Source: Elysia marginata (taxonomy: Eukaryota > Mollusca > Gastropoda > Plakobranchidae). From it: a DNA stretch of 57,820 bases. The position numbers and the translations under genes are program-made. Positions 48,022-57,820 of this stretch are shown piece by piece. The DNA is taken from NCBI GenBank assembly GCA_019649035.1, contig BMAT01000942.1, positions 330,163-387,982 on the forward strand, written 5' to 3'. The notes under the pieces were generated by a model that worked only from the letters and a program-made list of their open reading frames with translations, ran no database searches and was not told the origin of the DNA. Within the stretch, counting starts at the first letter, position 1, and each line of letters opens with the position of its first letter.

Positions 48022-51000
48022 TGGTGTAGTTGTGAAGGAAAGGAGAATTAAAAAATGAATAATTTTGGGCATAGGCACTTCAGATTATCAGACACGTATT
48101 GTGTGCATTGTCATGGTTCCTTGTCTGCAAAGTTAAAAGATCGTCAAAAGATAGCCCCCAAAGATTTTAACTAGAACAGGTATACTGTTATTTCATATTA
48201 TTATCATTTCTATTTAGCTAAAGGTTTCTGAAAAGGAGTGGAAGCAGTGCTTGTACATGCTGCCATTTTAATAAAATAACATTAAGGTGACTAAATTGAT
48301 GCTTTTAGATCCCTAAAATCTGAAAAAATATGTACTTAACTCCTGGAGAAATCATCAGATATCAGTTTCTCCTGAGCATTGGTTATGTCTTGGAAAAAGA
48401 AGTCAGAGCTCGAAGGAGGTTTCTTCACAACTTGTGAATGGTACTTATTAAATTCTTTTTAGTTTTGCTCTTGTGATGTCGCAAACCTATCATACACCTT
48501 TGAAGTATATATTTATGTATCAGCTATCTCATGACGTGAAGTCACGACGTAACCCAGGCTTGTTTCGGAATCTGACTATACGTCAACCTTTATCAGGGAG
48601 CGCGGACTACCCAAAAAGAAACTTCTGGGGAACCTAAAGTAGCCAATGCTGTCCCTGACGTAATCCAATGAAAAGCAATATTGCCATAGGTTCTCTTTAA
48701 TCCAAACTGTATGGCACGTCAAGTGGCTTTCTGGTGATTGCTGCAACTATCTCTAATTTTTACATTTCGGTATTATCTTTTTTACCGTACCTCTTAAGTC
48801 TTTGAGCAGATCCCATTGTAGCAATTTTCACCTCCTGTATAAGGTATCGTTATCAGCATGCCCTATACAATGTCTTTCAGAACCTGAGGAAGAACTGGTC
48901 AGGGTTTCTTCAACGAGCGGAGCTTGCCCGAAGTCTAGAGCTACTTGAATTCTGGTGGCAGACAAAGATACTGTCTATCTTTTGCCACACGTGACTCGTG
49001 TCATCTTTTGCACGTTGAAAACGCTGCTTACAGTAGACAGTCACAATCAAAATGCAACCACTCAAAATACCTTACGGCGTGTTACAGCGGATATTCTCAG
49101 AGGGACCTTTGACAAAAAATGGTTTAGGTGCCGTTCAGAATATAATATATCTTGATCATGGCATTAAAGAATCTTTACTTTTCTCATTGTGAACAAGACT
49201 AGCAAAAGAAATAGGCAAGTTTCTGTAATTTCTAACGATTTTAATATTGTAGGTTTTGGGGAGATCAATGACCCTCTAAATTTTATTCTTTTTTTTTTCT
49301 TGCCCCATTAAGCGGTTTACACAAAAAAATTAACCTTTCTAATGTTTCAAACACAATAATCAAAAATATTTAGTGGGTAGTTTAAATCTCTAAGCTTTGG
49401 CGAGAGTTTTAAATCCTGTCTAGGCTCGAAACTAAATGAATATTCCAATAAATGTGAAGTTAAAAAAGAGAAGGTCGCACTACAGAAACCTCCCTACGTG
49501 AGAGCAAAGTAACTCTCAAGTCCTCTCAACAAATTGTCTCAAAGAGAGGACCAAAAGGGTGCTTTGATAGGATACCAGGAAACATGGAAAGCTTGACATT
49601 GCTTTGACTGAGGTATAGAGCGCCTAGAAGAACTGATAAATGTATTTCAACACCTTGTAGAACCTGACCTCTTTCTCCTTGTATTGGTTATCTTTAGACG
49701 AGGACTTCTGATAGCAGGCACCGCAATGGTTTTCCCTCCTCTCTCTATCTCTCTCTTTCTTGCTCTCTCTCTTCCTCTCTTTTTCTTCACCTAAACGGCA
49801 ATGAATGACCACAATACACGAACGAAGGCTACTATCATTTCACCTATCCAGGAAAACAGTGACATTTTTCAATGACGTAATTTGTGTGGAAGTTGGATGC
49901 GAATGAGTCCTGCAATTGACTTATGGCTTAAACCTTTGGCTGTCGATGTTAAATCCCCCCTAACCTAACAAGACACGCATATTGAGAAATGTATTTCTGG
50001 ATTTTCACATGAAAAAAAATTCACAAGGTGGTCTAAACTACACCATAACCAATAGCTCCAGAGGAAAATAAACTCGAGTGGTACCAATGCTGAGGCGTAC
50101 CCGAGACCTATTGAGTTTGATGAGTTTTTGTCAAGAAAGCACAGAACCTTCTTTTATTATCGACCTTGTTTCACAATTCTGTGACATGTTTATCTACAAC
50201 AATTTATCCAAACAATGTGATTATTAAGATGACGTTTCCGTATTCGGATTCAGATTTGCTAAATTGTTGACGTCTCATCAAACGCTGAAAATAAATGCTA
50301 ACACCCCCTTCCCCTCCTCCAACCCCGCCTAAATTTTTTTTGGAATCGTTTTTTTAAGATTCCGCGATTGTTAAAAGCTGATCTAAAATCCTACATTGGT
50401 GGTGTGAAATGAACATAAAAATGCCAGACCATCTTTTTAATAAGAATTTTTTTCATCACATGAAGATAATCCTTGTCTTGCGGCTGTCGATATGCACCAG
50501 CTTTTTGAAACATTATGGCGCGCACAGTTATACTGTTTTCTTTAGACGCCAAACAAAGGAACTTACTGTAATCAAGAGGATGTAAGTCTGATTTGAAGTG
50601 GGGCGTTTTACATGCCTCCACGAGAGTCCTCGAATTTAAACGGGAGGCTGATTTAGATACAAAGATGCTGAGTGGAGCCAATGCGGGGCGGTGCTTTGCT
50701 ATCTCCGCACGGGTGCACCAGACACAGAGCTGGCAAGCCACAGTCTTTTTTTATATTTTTATGGATGGAGACGTCGTGACGCCAGACTCCATGTGAGCAT
50801 CTTGCCTTTATTTTTTATGTTTTTATTTGCTTTAAGGATCAGTGGTTCTGAGATATCCCTTGTCAGGCTCCAACCGCAGAAAGCGTAATACCCGTCGCTG
50901 ATGACAAGGGAAGCAAGAAGCTGTCACCTTATTTATCGCCTGTATCATGGCCATCACTGTAATTACCAGCATCGAAATATTGCCGCCGAATCTCATAAAA

Positions 51001-51999
51001 TTATCATTTACAGCTTTAAAGAGACAGACTGCCAATAACAGCTGAAAGGGCAATAACAGCTAAGAAGAAATTTAAGAAAAAAAAGTTCAAGAATTCTTTC
51101 AATCATATGGCGTTTGCTCTCTATATTTTGTCATTGCTCGGGTGTTCATATTTGTTTTTCCAAAGTTCTGGAAAATAGAGACATATTGAGAGGTAGAATA
51201 AGAAGCTGGACATGCAGAAAAAAGATTGAGAAAATATATGGCTTTGCAGAAGAAATGAGGAACATTTTCAAATCGGGAGTGCACATAAGGACAAAAGCAA
51301 AGAAAAATACGATTGATACATTGATTGTTAAATTCACAAGAACTATTGAAGACAAGTGCGTGGTAGACAGAGTGAGACTAAAAAACTTTTGTGGATTACA
51401 AGAGAAAGCTATAAAGAGACGCCACTCTGCTTTGCCTCGCTGATTCAAGGAGTTTAAAAAAACCTACACCATTATGCTGTAATTACAATTCCCTTTCTCA
51501 TATTCCAGCGCCTCGACGCGTGACTTGAATTTAAATGACGGTTTTTTTTTTGTGAAATGATCTTTTATAGATGGGGAAGGGATCTTCGCTTAATTGCTAA
51601 CCAGTTGAATACCTTTACGAAATTAAAACCTCAACATTATTTTCAGTTTGTGTGAAGTCTCGAAACTTCAATGGTGCGGCTTGTAATAGGTTTGCTGGCG
51701 ACAATTTTTTTTCTTTCTATTTGCATAAAATTCGCCGTCTCCCGTTTTCGACACACAACAGTGCAGATTAAGATTCGAGGACTGATAAGTATCGACAAGG
51801 AGGAGTTTTCTGTTGTCTCTTCCTATGGCGACTCCCACTATAGGACAGAGAGAGACTTAGGAGATCCAACATTTGAGTATTTTTTTAGTTCACACAAGAG
51901 ATCTAGAGAGAGAGCCTCCGCGACTACTTCCGTGCATTGAAAGGTTGCAGCCTGTGGTTTTTCCTTTTGACTCCACCAGCCTGTGTCTGTTCTTTGACT
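48020..51999. other. Non-coding, nearly repeat-free
   Basis: A degenerate CT tract lies at 49738-49786. GACGTGA-AG-TCACGAC at 48534-48549 is an imperfect inverted repeat. CACGTG lies near 48988. Frames of 100-116 codons at 50391-50741 (-) and 51114-51443 (+) are overlapped by opposed open frames and have no recognisable family. Confidence 0.5.
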
Positions 52000-52140
52000 C
52001 CACGATGCCGCAGTGGCGCCACCTGAATGTGGGCAGTCAGTTGGCAAATGATGATCCCACTGCTTTATCTCTTTGCTATGCTAAAAGTCTGTTGGTGGGG
52101 CGTGAAGGGCCACTGGGCCAGGCGCCCCGTGTGCTTCGTT
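52000..52140. promoter_or_regulatory. GC-rich block with CTCF-like core
   Basis: The minus strand reads AGGTGGCGCC (plus GGCGCCACCT, 52015-52024), matching the AG-R-K-GGC-R-S core of the CTCF motif. The bases 5' of this core do not fit the rest of the consensus. GTGGCGCCAC (52013-52022) is itself a perfect palindrome. A second GGCGCC-type GGCGCCCC lies near 52120. Motif-level evidence only. Confidence 0.2.
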
Positions 52141-55100
52141 GATTCATTTGCGTTTCATTTGATTAACAAAAGACAAAAGCTGATCACGTATTCATCCATT
52201 TTTTTCTCAGGGTTCTTTTTTGCGTTAAGGCTTCATATAAAGGGACACGGAGGCTATGAATGTGAACCTCTTCTGATTCACTACCTTTATGTATTGTGAA
52301 ATTTCTGGACATGATTCTATGATTTTTACCAAACTGTAACCTCACGTAAATGAAAGTTAAGCCGATCATAAAAAAACAGCCTGAAAAAGAAGTGGAAGGA
52401 GATCCATCCCTAATGCACCAATGACGGTATGCAACAATAAGACAGACACAGCCAAACAACTATTTTTAGGCTCAAGACTCGAGACAGCCGATGAGATACC
52501 AATTGATTAGAATTTTTTAAGTCAAAGAGACACAATTATCTCTGCTCGTGTGGAAAGGCGGCATAAACGGCTAAACATGTGCTACTGGACTGCCTTAGAT
52601 ATGACGTTTTCCTACAATCCTTATGGACTGAGGCTGTGGACGTAATCACTAGCTTTATGGACTGCTTCATGAGTTTGGGAGAATGAAAGCCTTCCTCGTT
52701 GAAGCTGGTATTACTCTTTACTACCAAAAACATCCGAGAACAAGAAGGAAAAAAGAACGCCTCAAGATAGATATTTAGAGCAGATATGGCACATAATCTC
52801 AATACATGTACTGGTTTTGACTCTCTTAATTCAGAACTAAACAAGTAATGACCGAGTAGAATCATCTGCTCCCATCACAGTTTACCTGACTTACTTGACC
52901 TCACAGCCATGGCTAGTCGTTCATCAGTAGTTTCATTACGATGGCGGCCAGAAGTGCATCACCATCAAGAGGTACCAAAATCATGACCCACTGGCTGTGC
53001 CCGTCTAGCCTCCTATTCGCTTGTAATATGTGACTGCCTGAGTCAGGTTATCACCCAGCCGGCATTCATCCGGCAGTAAAACCGAAAATCGATGTCGGTC
53101 GTGCTCACCAGTTCAGTTCCCTGTGGGCGCCGATTTGTCGCCTTTTTTTTCCTTGCACAAATCCGTCTTGTGGCGCAGCGAGCCATGAGGATAATACTAT
53201 GATAAGTATGTCAAGGTTTTCTGTGAGATACACTGACTAACAGAAAGAGTGTGAGAGAACGTTTGTTAGTGAGAGAGACAGAGAAAGGGAGTGACAGACA
53301 GAGTAGGGTAGAAACACCAGCATACTGCTTGTGGAGTAAGAAGAAAGGATTTTATTGGCAATTTTAATGACATAACATTTATTAATTGTAAATCCCAGAC
53401 AGTCATCAATATTAACACGAGCTTCCTACATATAATCACTTTCCAAAAAAGTTCAGCGAAAGTAGTGTACGAATATTACCCATGCAATGGTTTGTGGTTA
53501 TACAGTGTGAACTGAGAAAGACCACGAATAGTATTGATCTCAAACTGGCTAAGACAATGGCTGAAACTTTCATCTGCACTGCTCACCCACTTACTCTGCT
53601 ATGCATGCAGCTTGGCTGTAATTACCACGCCGATTTGGCGTTAATTTTGTTTTTACTGTGTTCACTAGTAATTACATTTCGCATGCAGCAGCATATACTG
53701 TAACAATGTTGGTTCATGTTTTTTGTTAAGTTTTGGATACGGAAGTTTCACTTTTTTTCTCTGTGACCTCTCAGAAACTTGACGTATCTCTGTTCGATAG
53801 TGTGCTATCTCGGTCGCTTTACGCTCTCATTTTCTATGAATTTCATCGTATTTTTTATTGTCTAATAATTGCGGTGTATCGCAATCTGTCAATCGATTTT
53901 ATCTTCATTTAAATTTTTGAAAATACAATCCTAGCACCTTCCGTGTTCTGAACTATATTTCGATCGTTCCTCGACAGTTCGAATCCTTAGCTTTTGATGG
54001 GTCAAAGTTTTAGTTCCAAGCTGTTTGCCATTAGTTGTGTTTTGCTCTTTGTCATATGTGTTTATATCTGTTTCTATCTATCTGTCTATCTATTCGCGCA
54101 TCTACCGTTCTTCACTCTTTCTATCAACTATGCTATTTTCATCTTGATTGTTTATCCTAATGTTTGTTATTATGCAACTATCACTTGGGCATTTCCATCT
54201 ATTCATTGCGCTCTCACAAATCAATATTACCGCTGCTTTGCTTGTTTCTGTTTTAAACATTTAATATGCCCAGAGACCATCACTGTCTCTTGTATAAATA
54301 GCCTTACACACTTCTTTCTTAAGCGAAAACAAAAACAAAACAGCCCAGGAATAAGAACCTTGGATCTTGATCTTTCTCTTTTCCACCATTTCCTCATCTT
54401 TTATTCTAGTGGACACGCTTGTGTGAGCTCAGCCTGATAGAAATACCCAAAGCCGCCCACCTTTTCCTTCCTTCTCATTGCACCCTTTTTTCATCCCCTT
54501 TTCTTTATTGCCGCGGCTATCCGAATCAGACGGGTAATGGTGTGGAAAATGCTGGGCTAACTAGCGGCCTCGCCCGAAACAATACACGGTGTCCCAAGAG
54601 CCGAGGTCGACACTCGGCAGTCGACAGCCGTCAATGTGGCTGTGCGGTGGGTACTACCGTACTAGCAAAGTTAAGAGGACTTTGGTTTTAGACTCCCGAC
54701 TTCTACCCTCAACGTGAAGGCTACTTTTTATTTGTTTCATCATAATCTTCTGCAGCTTTTTTTTCAAGACCCTAACCTTGAGGCCCTAACAAATAATCCC
54801 TCCCGCCCATCAGACTTCTCTTTTAAAACCAAAACGACAGAGAAAAGGTTACCTCCAGTTGTTTCGTTTTTGGCGGTAGACATTGCTCATCTTTTTCTTC
54901 AGATGATAGGAATGCTAGAGATGTAAACAGCTCTTTGTTGAATTTTCTGAGCATTATTTTGTTGCTTACTGTGGGAGTATTAAATATCTATTAATTCTTA
55001 CCAATCATCAACTTTTAATCACCGTTTTTCAGTCTTGTAGCCACCTTTTAATCGTTCTATTTGGAGATTCACACTTCTCTATCACAATCCTCGAAGTTTG

Positions 55101-55340
55101 TCTTCTTTATGTTTAATCAATGAAACCGAAAACACATAAAAATATCGGCTTTTCTGGGAAGTTTAAAAGGCGAAGACAAGAAAGCGTATCCAAACAAGGT
55201 TGAAATAACAATAGTTTATAACTTTTTATTTGCCTGAATTTTAATTTCATTCATAACTGCACAATACTTTTCCCTATGAAAAAAAAATAATTAAAATAAC
55301 ATTTGCGTCAGCTTGAGAGCAGAAACGGCAATTCTTTTGG
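52141..55340. other. Non-coding, no gene seen
   Basis: AT-rich with GC-balanced patches near 52900-53170 and 54520-54680. CTGTCAATCGAT lies at 53886-53897. A TACATGTA octamer lies at 52803-52810. The 147-codon frame at 53994-54437, the longest in this part, is hydrophobic and Ile/Tyr/Phe-rich with no recognisable family. It resembles chance translation of T-rich DNA. Confidence 0.5.
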
Positions 55341-55349
55341 TTATATCTT

Positions 55350-55460
55350 TGCTAATCGAACCGCGGTTCGATCGATCACTCTCGAAATGTGAGTCGTCCG
55401 CCATGACGTCATCATTAGTTCAGTGCTCACTCATGCATGTCAGTCGCTGCAGTCTGGGCT
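55350..55460. promoter_or_regulatory. 18-bp perfect palindrome with a consensus CRE
   Basis: ATCGAACCGCGGTTCGAT at 55355-55372 is a perfect 18-bp palindrome. TGACGTCA, the full CREB/ATF site, lies at 55404-55411. Both sit in a short GC-richer patch in AT-rich DNA. The pairing suggests dimer-binding sites, but no direct evidence of activity is available. Confidence 0.3.
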
Positions 55461-57654
55461 GGTTGTGCTCATCACTTAAAGTTACGTTTATAACACAGTT
55501 CTCGTAACAATGATGCAATTTTTACACAGCAGCACAGCTGCACTGGTAGTAACATCACAAAGAGCCGTTGAGCACCAAATTCATACAGAAGGTTTTTTAA
55601 AAAAAGTCTGGTCTAATTCATTAATGCGGCAGTTGCAGATGTATGCCAGCTTAGATTTGTTATAAATTATCACACTTTTTTTTCAGGGCTAATTTACCAG
55701 CCAGAGAGCAAACAAAAAACGGCCAAACGGCAAGCACCTGAAAAATTCCATCCATCGAATGCATAGTGTTGAAACCGTCGAGGAATAATCGTCATAGATT
55801 TTGTAACAAGAAGTCGTTTAGTTCACTGAAATGATGCGCATTAATCTATAACTTCTAAGAAAGGAACGATCACTTAGTAAACGAAAATGTTTTACCTAAC
55901 TTTTGGTTGTAACTAACTTGAAATAACCATAAGTGAACACACTGTGAATTTCTCCTCTTTACATTTGTAACTGCCATTGAATGTTTACCACAAACAAATG
56001 AAGGTTTTTAGCAACAACAAAATAAAGATATCAAAGAAAAGCATAGATATACCGACAAAATATTTTTGCTACGTATTTGTTTACCGTTTGCAGCAAGCTT
56101 ACAAGCTATAACACACAAGCTTTTTGGAGTAGGTCTTTAGACATCTTCATGGTTTAACCCTTCCATCTGAATTTTGAGGGTCTGTTCTTTTTTTCGCTTT
56201 TTTCAAATCATGAACCTTTATCGTTGATTTTGATGCTTGTAGTATGTCCCAAGAGAGACCCGTATCGAGGCTGGTCCAACCTTTCCGGATAGCAGATGAT
56301 TGCAGGGTGTCATCTCCAATTTTCTACACCGCCATCATTGGCCTTTGCTCTCTGAATAGAGAAACCCATCTGGGTATGGGACGGCCGCATATCCTCCTCT
56401 GCCCGTCTGTCTGTAAAGCCTTATTTTATTTCTTCCTCTTCCTCTTTCTTCTTGCCTTCGGTCCACTCCTTTTCCTTCGAGTTGAAATTAACTCCCTCCA
56501 TTCATTTTAGGTGTCATGTACCTTTCTTTTCTCCTCGGTCATGTCTTTCTATTTCCTATTCCTCTCCAAATCTCCTTGACCCTGTCTAGGGGGATTGTAC
56601 CAGACCTGTGTCCCAAACCACGATATGACAACCAACCCCTCCTTGTCACGGAGACTGTAGCATCCCGAAAGCGACAAGTGCCTTTAGAGAGTCACCGATG
56701 GATTTGGCAGGCTTCGTAGACGAAGCTTTTGTTACAAGAACTGGATGGGAGAATTTTTTTTTGTTTGTTTGTTTCTTCATATCTTTACTCACAGCACCTT
56801 TTTTATTCCATCCATGTAGCACCATCCGCCTCTTTCCGACAAAATGCGACCTTTTTAATTTTGCTCATGAAAATACATAGATGAACTTTGGTTTTTTTCA
56901 GCGGGCCGTCAAAAAGACATTGCCGAGATTTATATTTCTGTGTTAGAATAAAGAACTAAATGTAGATATAATTTACTTTTCACCATCTTCTCTTCTGACA
57001 TGCTCAACACATTCTGAACAGAACGAAAAATATTGAAAGCCATATTCTGCACTAACTTTCACCCTTCAAGACTCGAGCATCTTTGCCGAGAAGACAATCT
57101 TATGACAATAACTATACTCAAGTGATGAACCGCTTCATTCACCCATGATAACTTTAGCATCTCTTTTATGAAAGGTCCAAAATTACTGGGATCGCTTTCG
57201 ACCGGATTTTCCTTGGGCACCCCCGCGAAGGAACCCTTTCAGGTCAAATACTTGTAAGAGGCGGGGGAGATGCGGTGCTCTATGGTGGATTGTTGTCTAA
57301 AAATAGAACAAAATGGTGTCCTGTTTTATCCATGAGTTTGTTTGCTGTCATGTCTATGACCACTCGACGTCACCGCGAGATGCTGTAGCATCTTTAAGAT
57401 AGTTTCTTTTAGTTTTTTTTTTACAACTTGTTGTATTATTTCTGTAAAAAAAAAAGATATCCTTCTTTTTTCCTCGGGCATCAGAATGAATCAGAGGGAA
57501 GAAAGTGTCTTGGCCGATGTCTACGTCTGTATCTTGTTGTCAATCTATAATTATAGAAATGATGTAAGAAATAAAGCTGAAACAAATAATTTTACCAACC
57601 TGAGGTTTGAAATAATTGTTGTCTCTTCAGTGCCATCAATTGATAATCAATGCT
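55461..57654. other. Non-coding, no gene seen
   Basis: AT-rich with GC-balanced patches at 56240-56400 and 56570-56720. No recognisable coding frame is present before the acceptor region of the terminal exon. Confidence 0.5.
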
Positions 57655-57677
57655 TTGTATTTGTGCTGCTATTTCAG
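57655..57677 (+). other. Splice acceptor and polypyrimidine tract of the terminal exon
   Basis: A moderately pyrimidine-rich stretch ends in ATTTCAG at 57677, directly before the open GC3-rich frame. AT-rich TGATAAT-type sequence at 57641-57647 could supply a branch point. A second acceptor-like GTCTCTTCAG ends at 57630. The frame stays open from there too, but the 47-nt difference changes phase, so the two acceptors cannot serve the same upstream exon without a frameshift. Confidence 0.5.
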
Positions 57678-57820
57678 CGTCCACCGTCGCAAAGCCTGGG
57701 CTTTAGCCAGCAGCAGGAGGATACACAGTCGTCGCGGTCAGGCGATACCCCGGTGCCTGCTAGTCAGACCAACGTCAACTCGGCCCATAACAACAATGTG
57801 GAGAATAATAGTGAGTCGGG
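57678..57820 (+). CDS. Partial internal coding exon, Gln/Ser/Asn-rich protein (runs off the window)
   Basis: Reading from the C after a TTTCAG acceptor, the frame is open for all 143 bases. The peptide begins RPPSQSLGF, continues with QQQ and a QSSRSGDTPVP stretch, and ends with ENNSESG. Codons are strongly G/C-ending (CAG, GAG, TCG, AAC, GTG), unlike the AT-rich surroundings, and this supports this frame. The +1 frame is also open; the +2 frame hits a stop early. The composition suggests a disordered linker of a nuclear regulator or RNA-binding protein. It loosely resembles the linker before the RRM of Rbfox/Fox-1 proteins, which are encoded by genes with giant introns. It resembles less well the RSG.TP.P.S..NNSE.G stretch before the Meis/Homothorax homeodomain. 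Both comparisons are from memory and weak. A GTGAGT donor-like word at 57811-57816 could end the exon at 57810 (133 nt); otherwise the exon continues past the edge. Confidence 0.6.
57811..57816 (+). other. Donor-like GTGAGT inside or at the end of the terminal exon
   Basis: The reading ATA|GTGAGT is close to the metazoan 5' splice-site consensus. If used, the exon is 133 nt and ends in phase 1. If not used, the same bases encode part of a Ser-Glu-Ser stretch and the exon continues beyond the window. The sequence alone does not decide between these. Confidence 0.35.

Noticed and set aside
51114..51443. 109-codon Lys/Arg-rich frame
   Set aside because: A minus-strand frame of similar length overlaps it and no family is recognisable.
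42548..52948. YY1/Pho-type GATGGCG words (42548, 52940) with GA tracts, considered as Polycomb response elements
   Set aside because: The words are single and far from the GA arrays; there is no clustering.
53975..53988. GTTCGAATCC, considered as a tRNA T-loop
   Set aside because: No acceptor stem, D arm or A box upstream.
53994..54437. 147-codon hydrophobic frame
   Set aside because: AT-rich Ile/Tyr/Phe/Cys-rich translation, no domain, no splice context; consistent with T-rich non-coding DNA.
4036..55440. TGCATG words, considered as Rbfox autoregulatory sites
   Set aside because: My rough count on the + strand (about 15) is close to the compositional expectation (about 12), so there is no enrichment.

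Overview
The window looks like animal nuclear DNA, most likely from a non-vertebrate such as a mollusc. It is AT-rich overall and very dense in simple-sequence repeats: (GA)n/(CT)n, (GATA)n, (GACA)n, (TCA)n, (AAG)n and (CA)n. It has two short N gaps, no bacterial-style packed genes, no rRNA or tRNA gene, and no recognisable transposon protein. The octamer TACATGTA occurs at least eight times, roughly four times what base composition predicts. I associate this with mollusc genomes from memory only, so the taxonomic call is tentative.

The one piece of sequence I would call coding lies at the extreme right end. From 57678 an open, GC3-rich frame on the + strand follows a TTTCAG acceptor and runs to the window edge. 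Its Gln/Ser/Asn-rich peptide begins RPPSQSLGF and ends with ENNSESG. It resembles a low-complexity linker of an RNA-binding or transcription factor. Two weak candidate families are named, but neither is established. If the exon is real and internal, most or all of the preceding 57.6 kb is a single giant intron, possibly with flanking DNA.

Layout: 1-7300 is AT-rich with short GA and AAG tracts and one GC-richer island at 900-1160. 7295-7390 is a compound (TCTG)n(TC)n array. 8.7-20 kb holds most of the CT/GA/GATA arrays, GC-richer islands at 10.55, 13.05, 15.75 and 17.2 kb, and a (CA)n(CG)n Z-DNA candidate at 19.9 kb. 20-32 kb is mostly plain sequence with islands at 24.0-24.65, 27.17-27.65 and 30.68-30.95 kb and a long (TCA)n array at 29.46 kb. 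A 45-nt exon-like segment with strong splice sites sits at 32.5 kb. 34.4-48 kb is again rich in GATA/GA/CT/GACA arrays. At 39.5 kb three ATCAAAGG (TCF/LEF-type) motifs sit beside a T-box-type motif. 48-57.6 kb is nearly repeat-free and carries a CTCF-like core at 52.0 kb, and a perfect 18-bp palindrome with a consensus CRE at 55.4 kb.

No operon-like or multi-gene system is visible. The best leads are candidate cis-regulatory elements and the possible microexon inside a probable giant intron. All regulatory calls are motif-level readings made by eye; none was tested by alignment or scoring.
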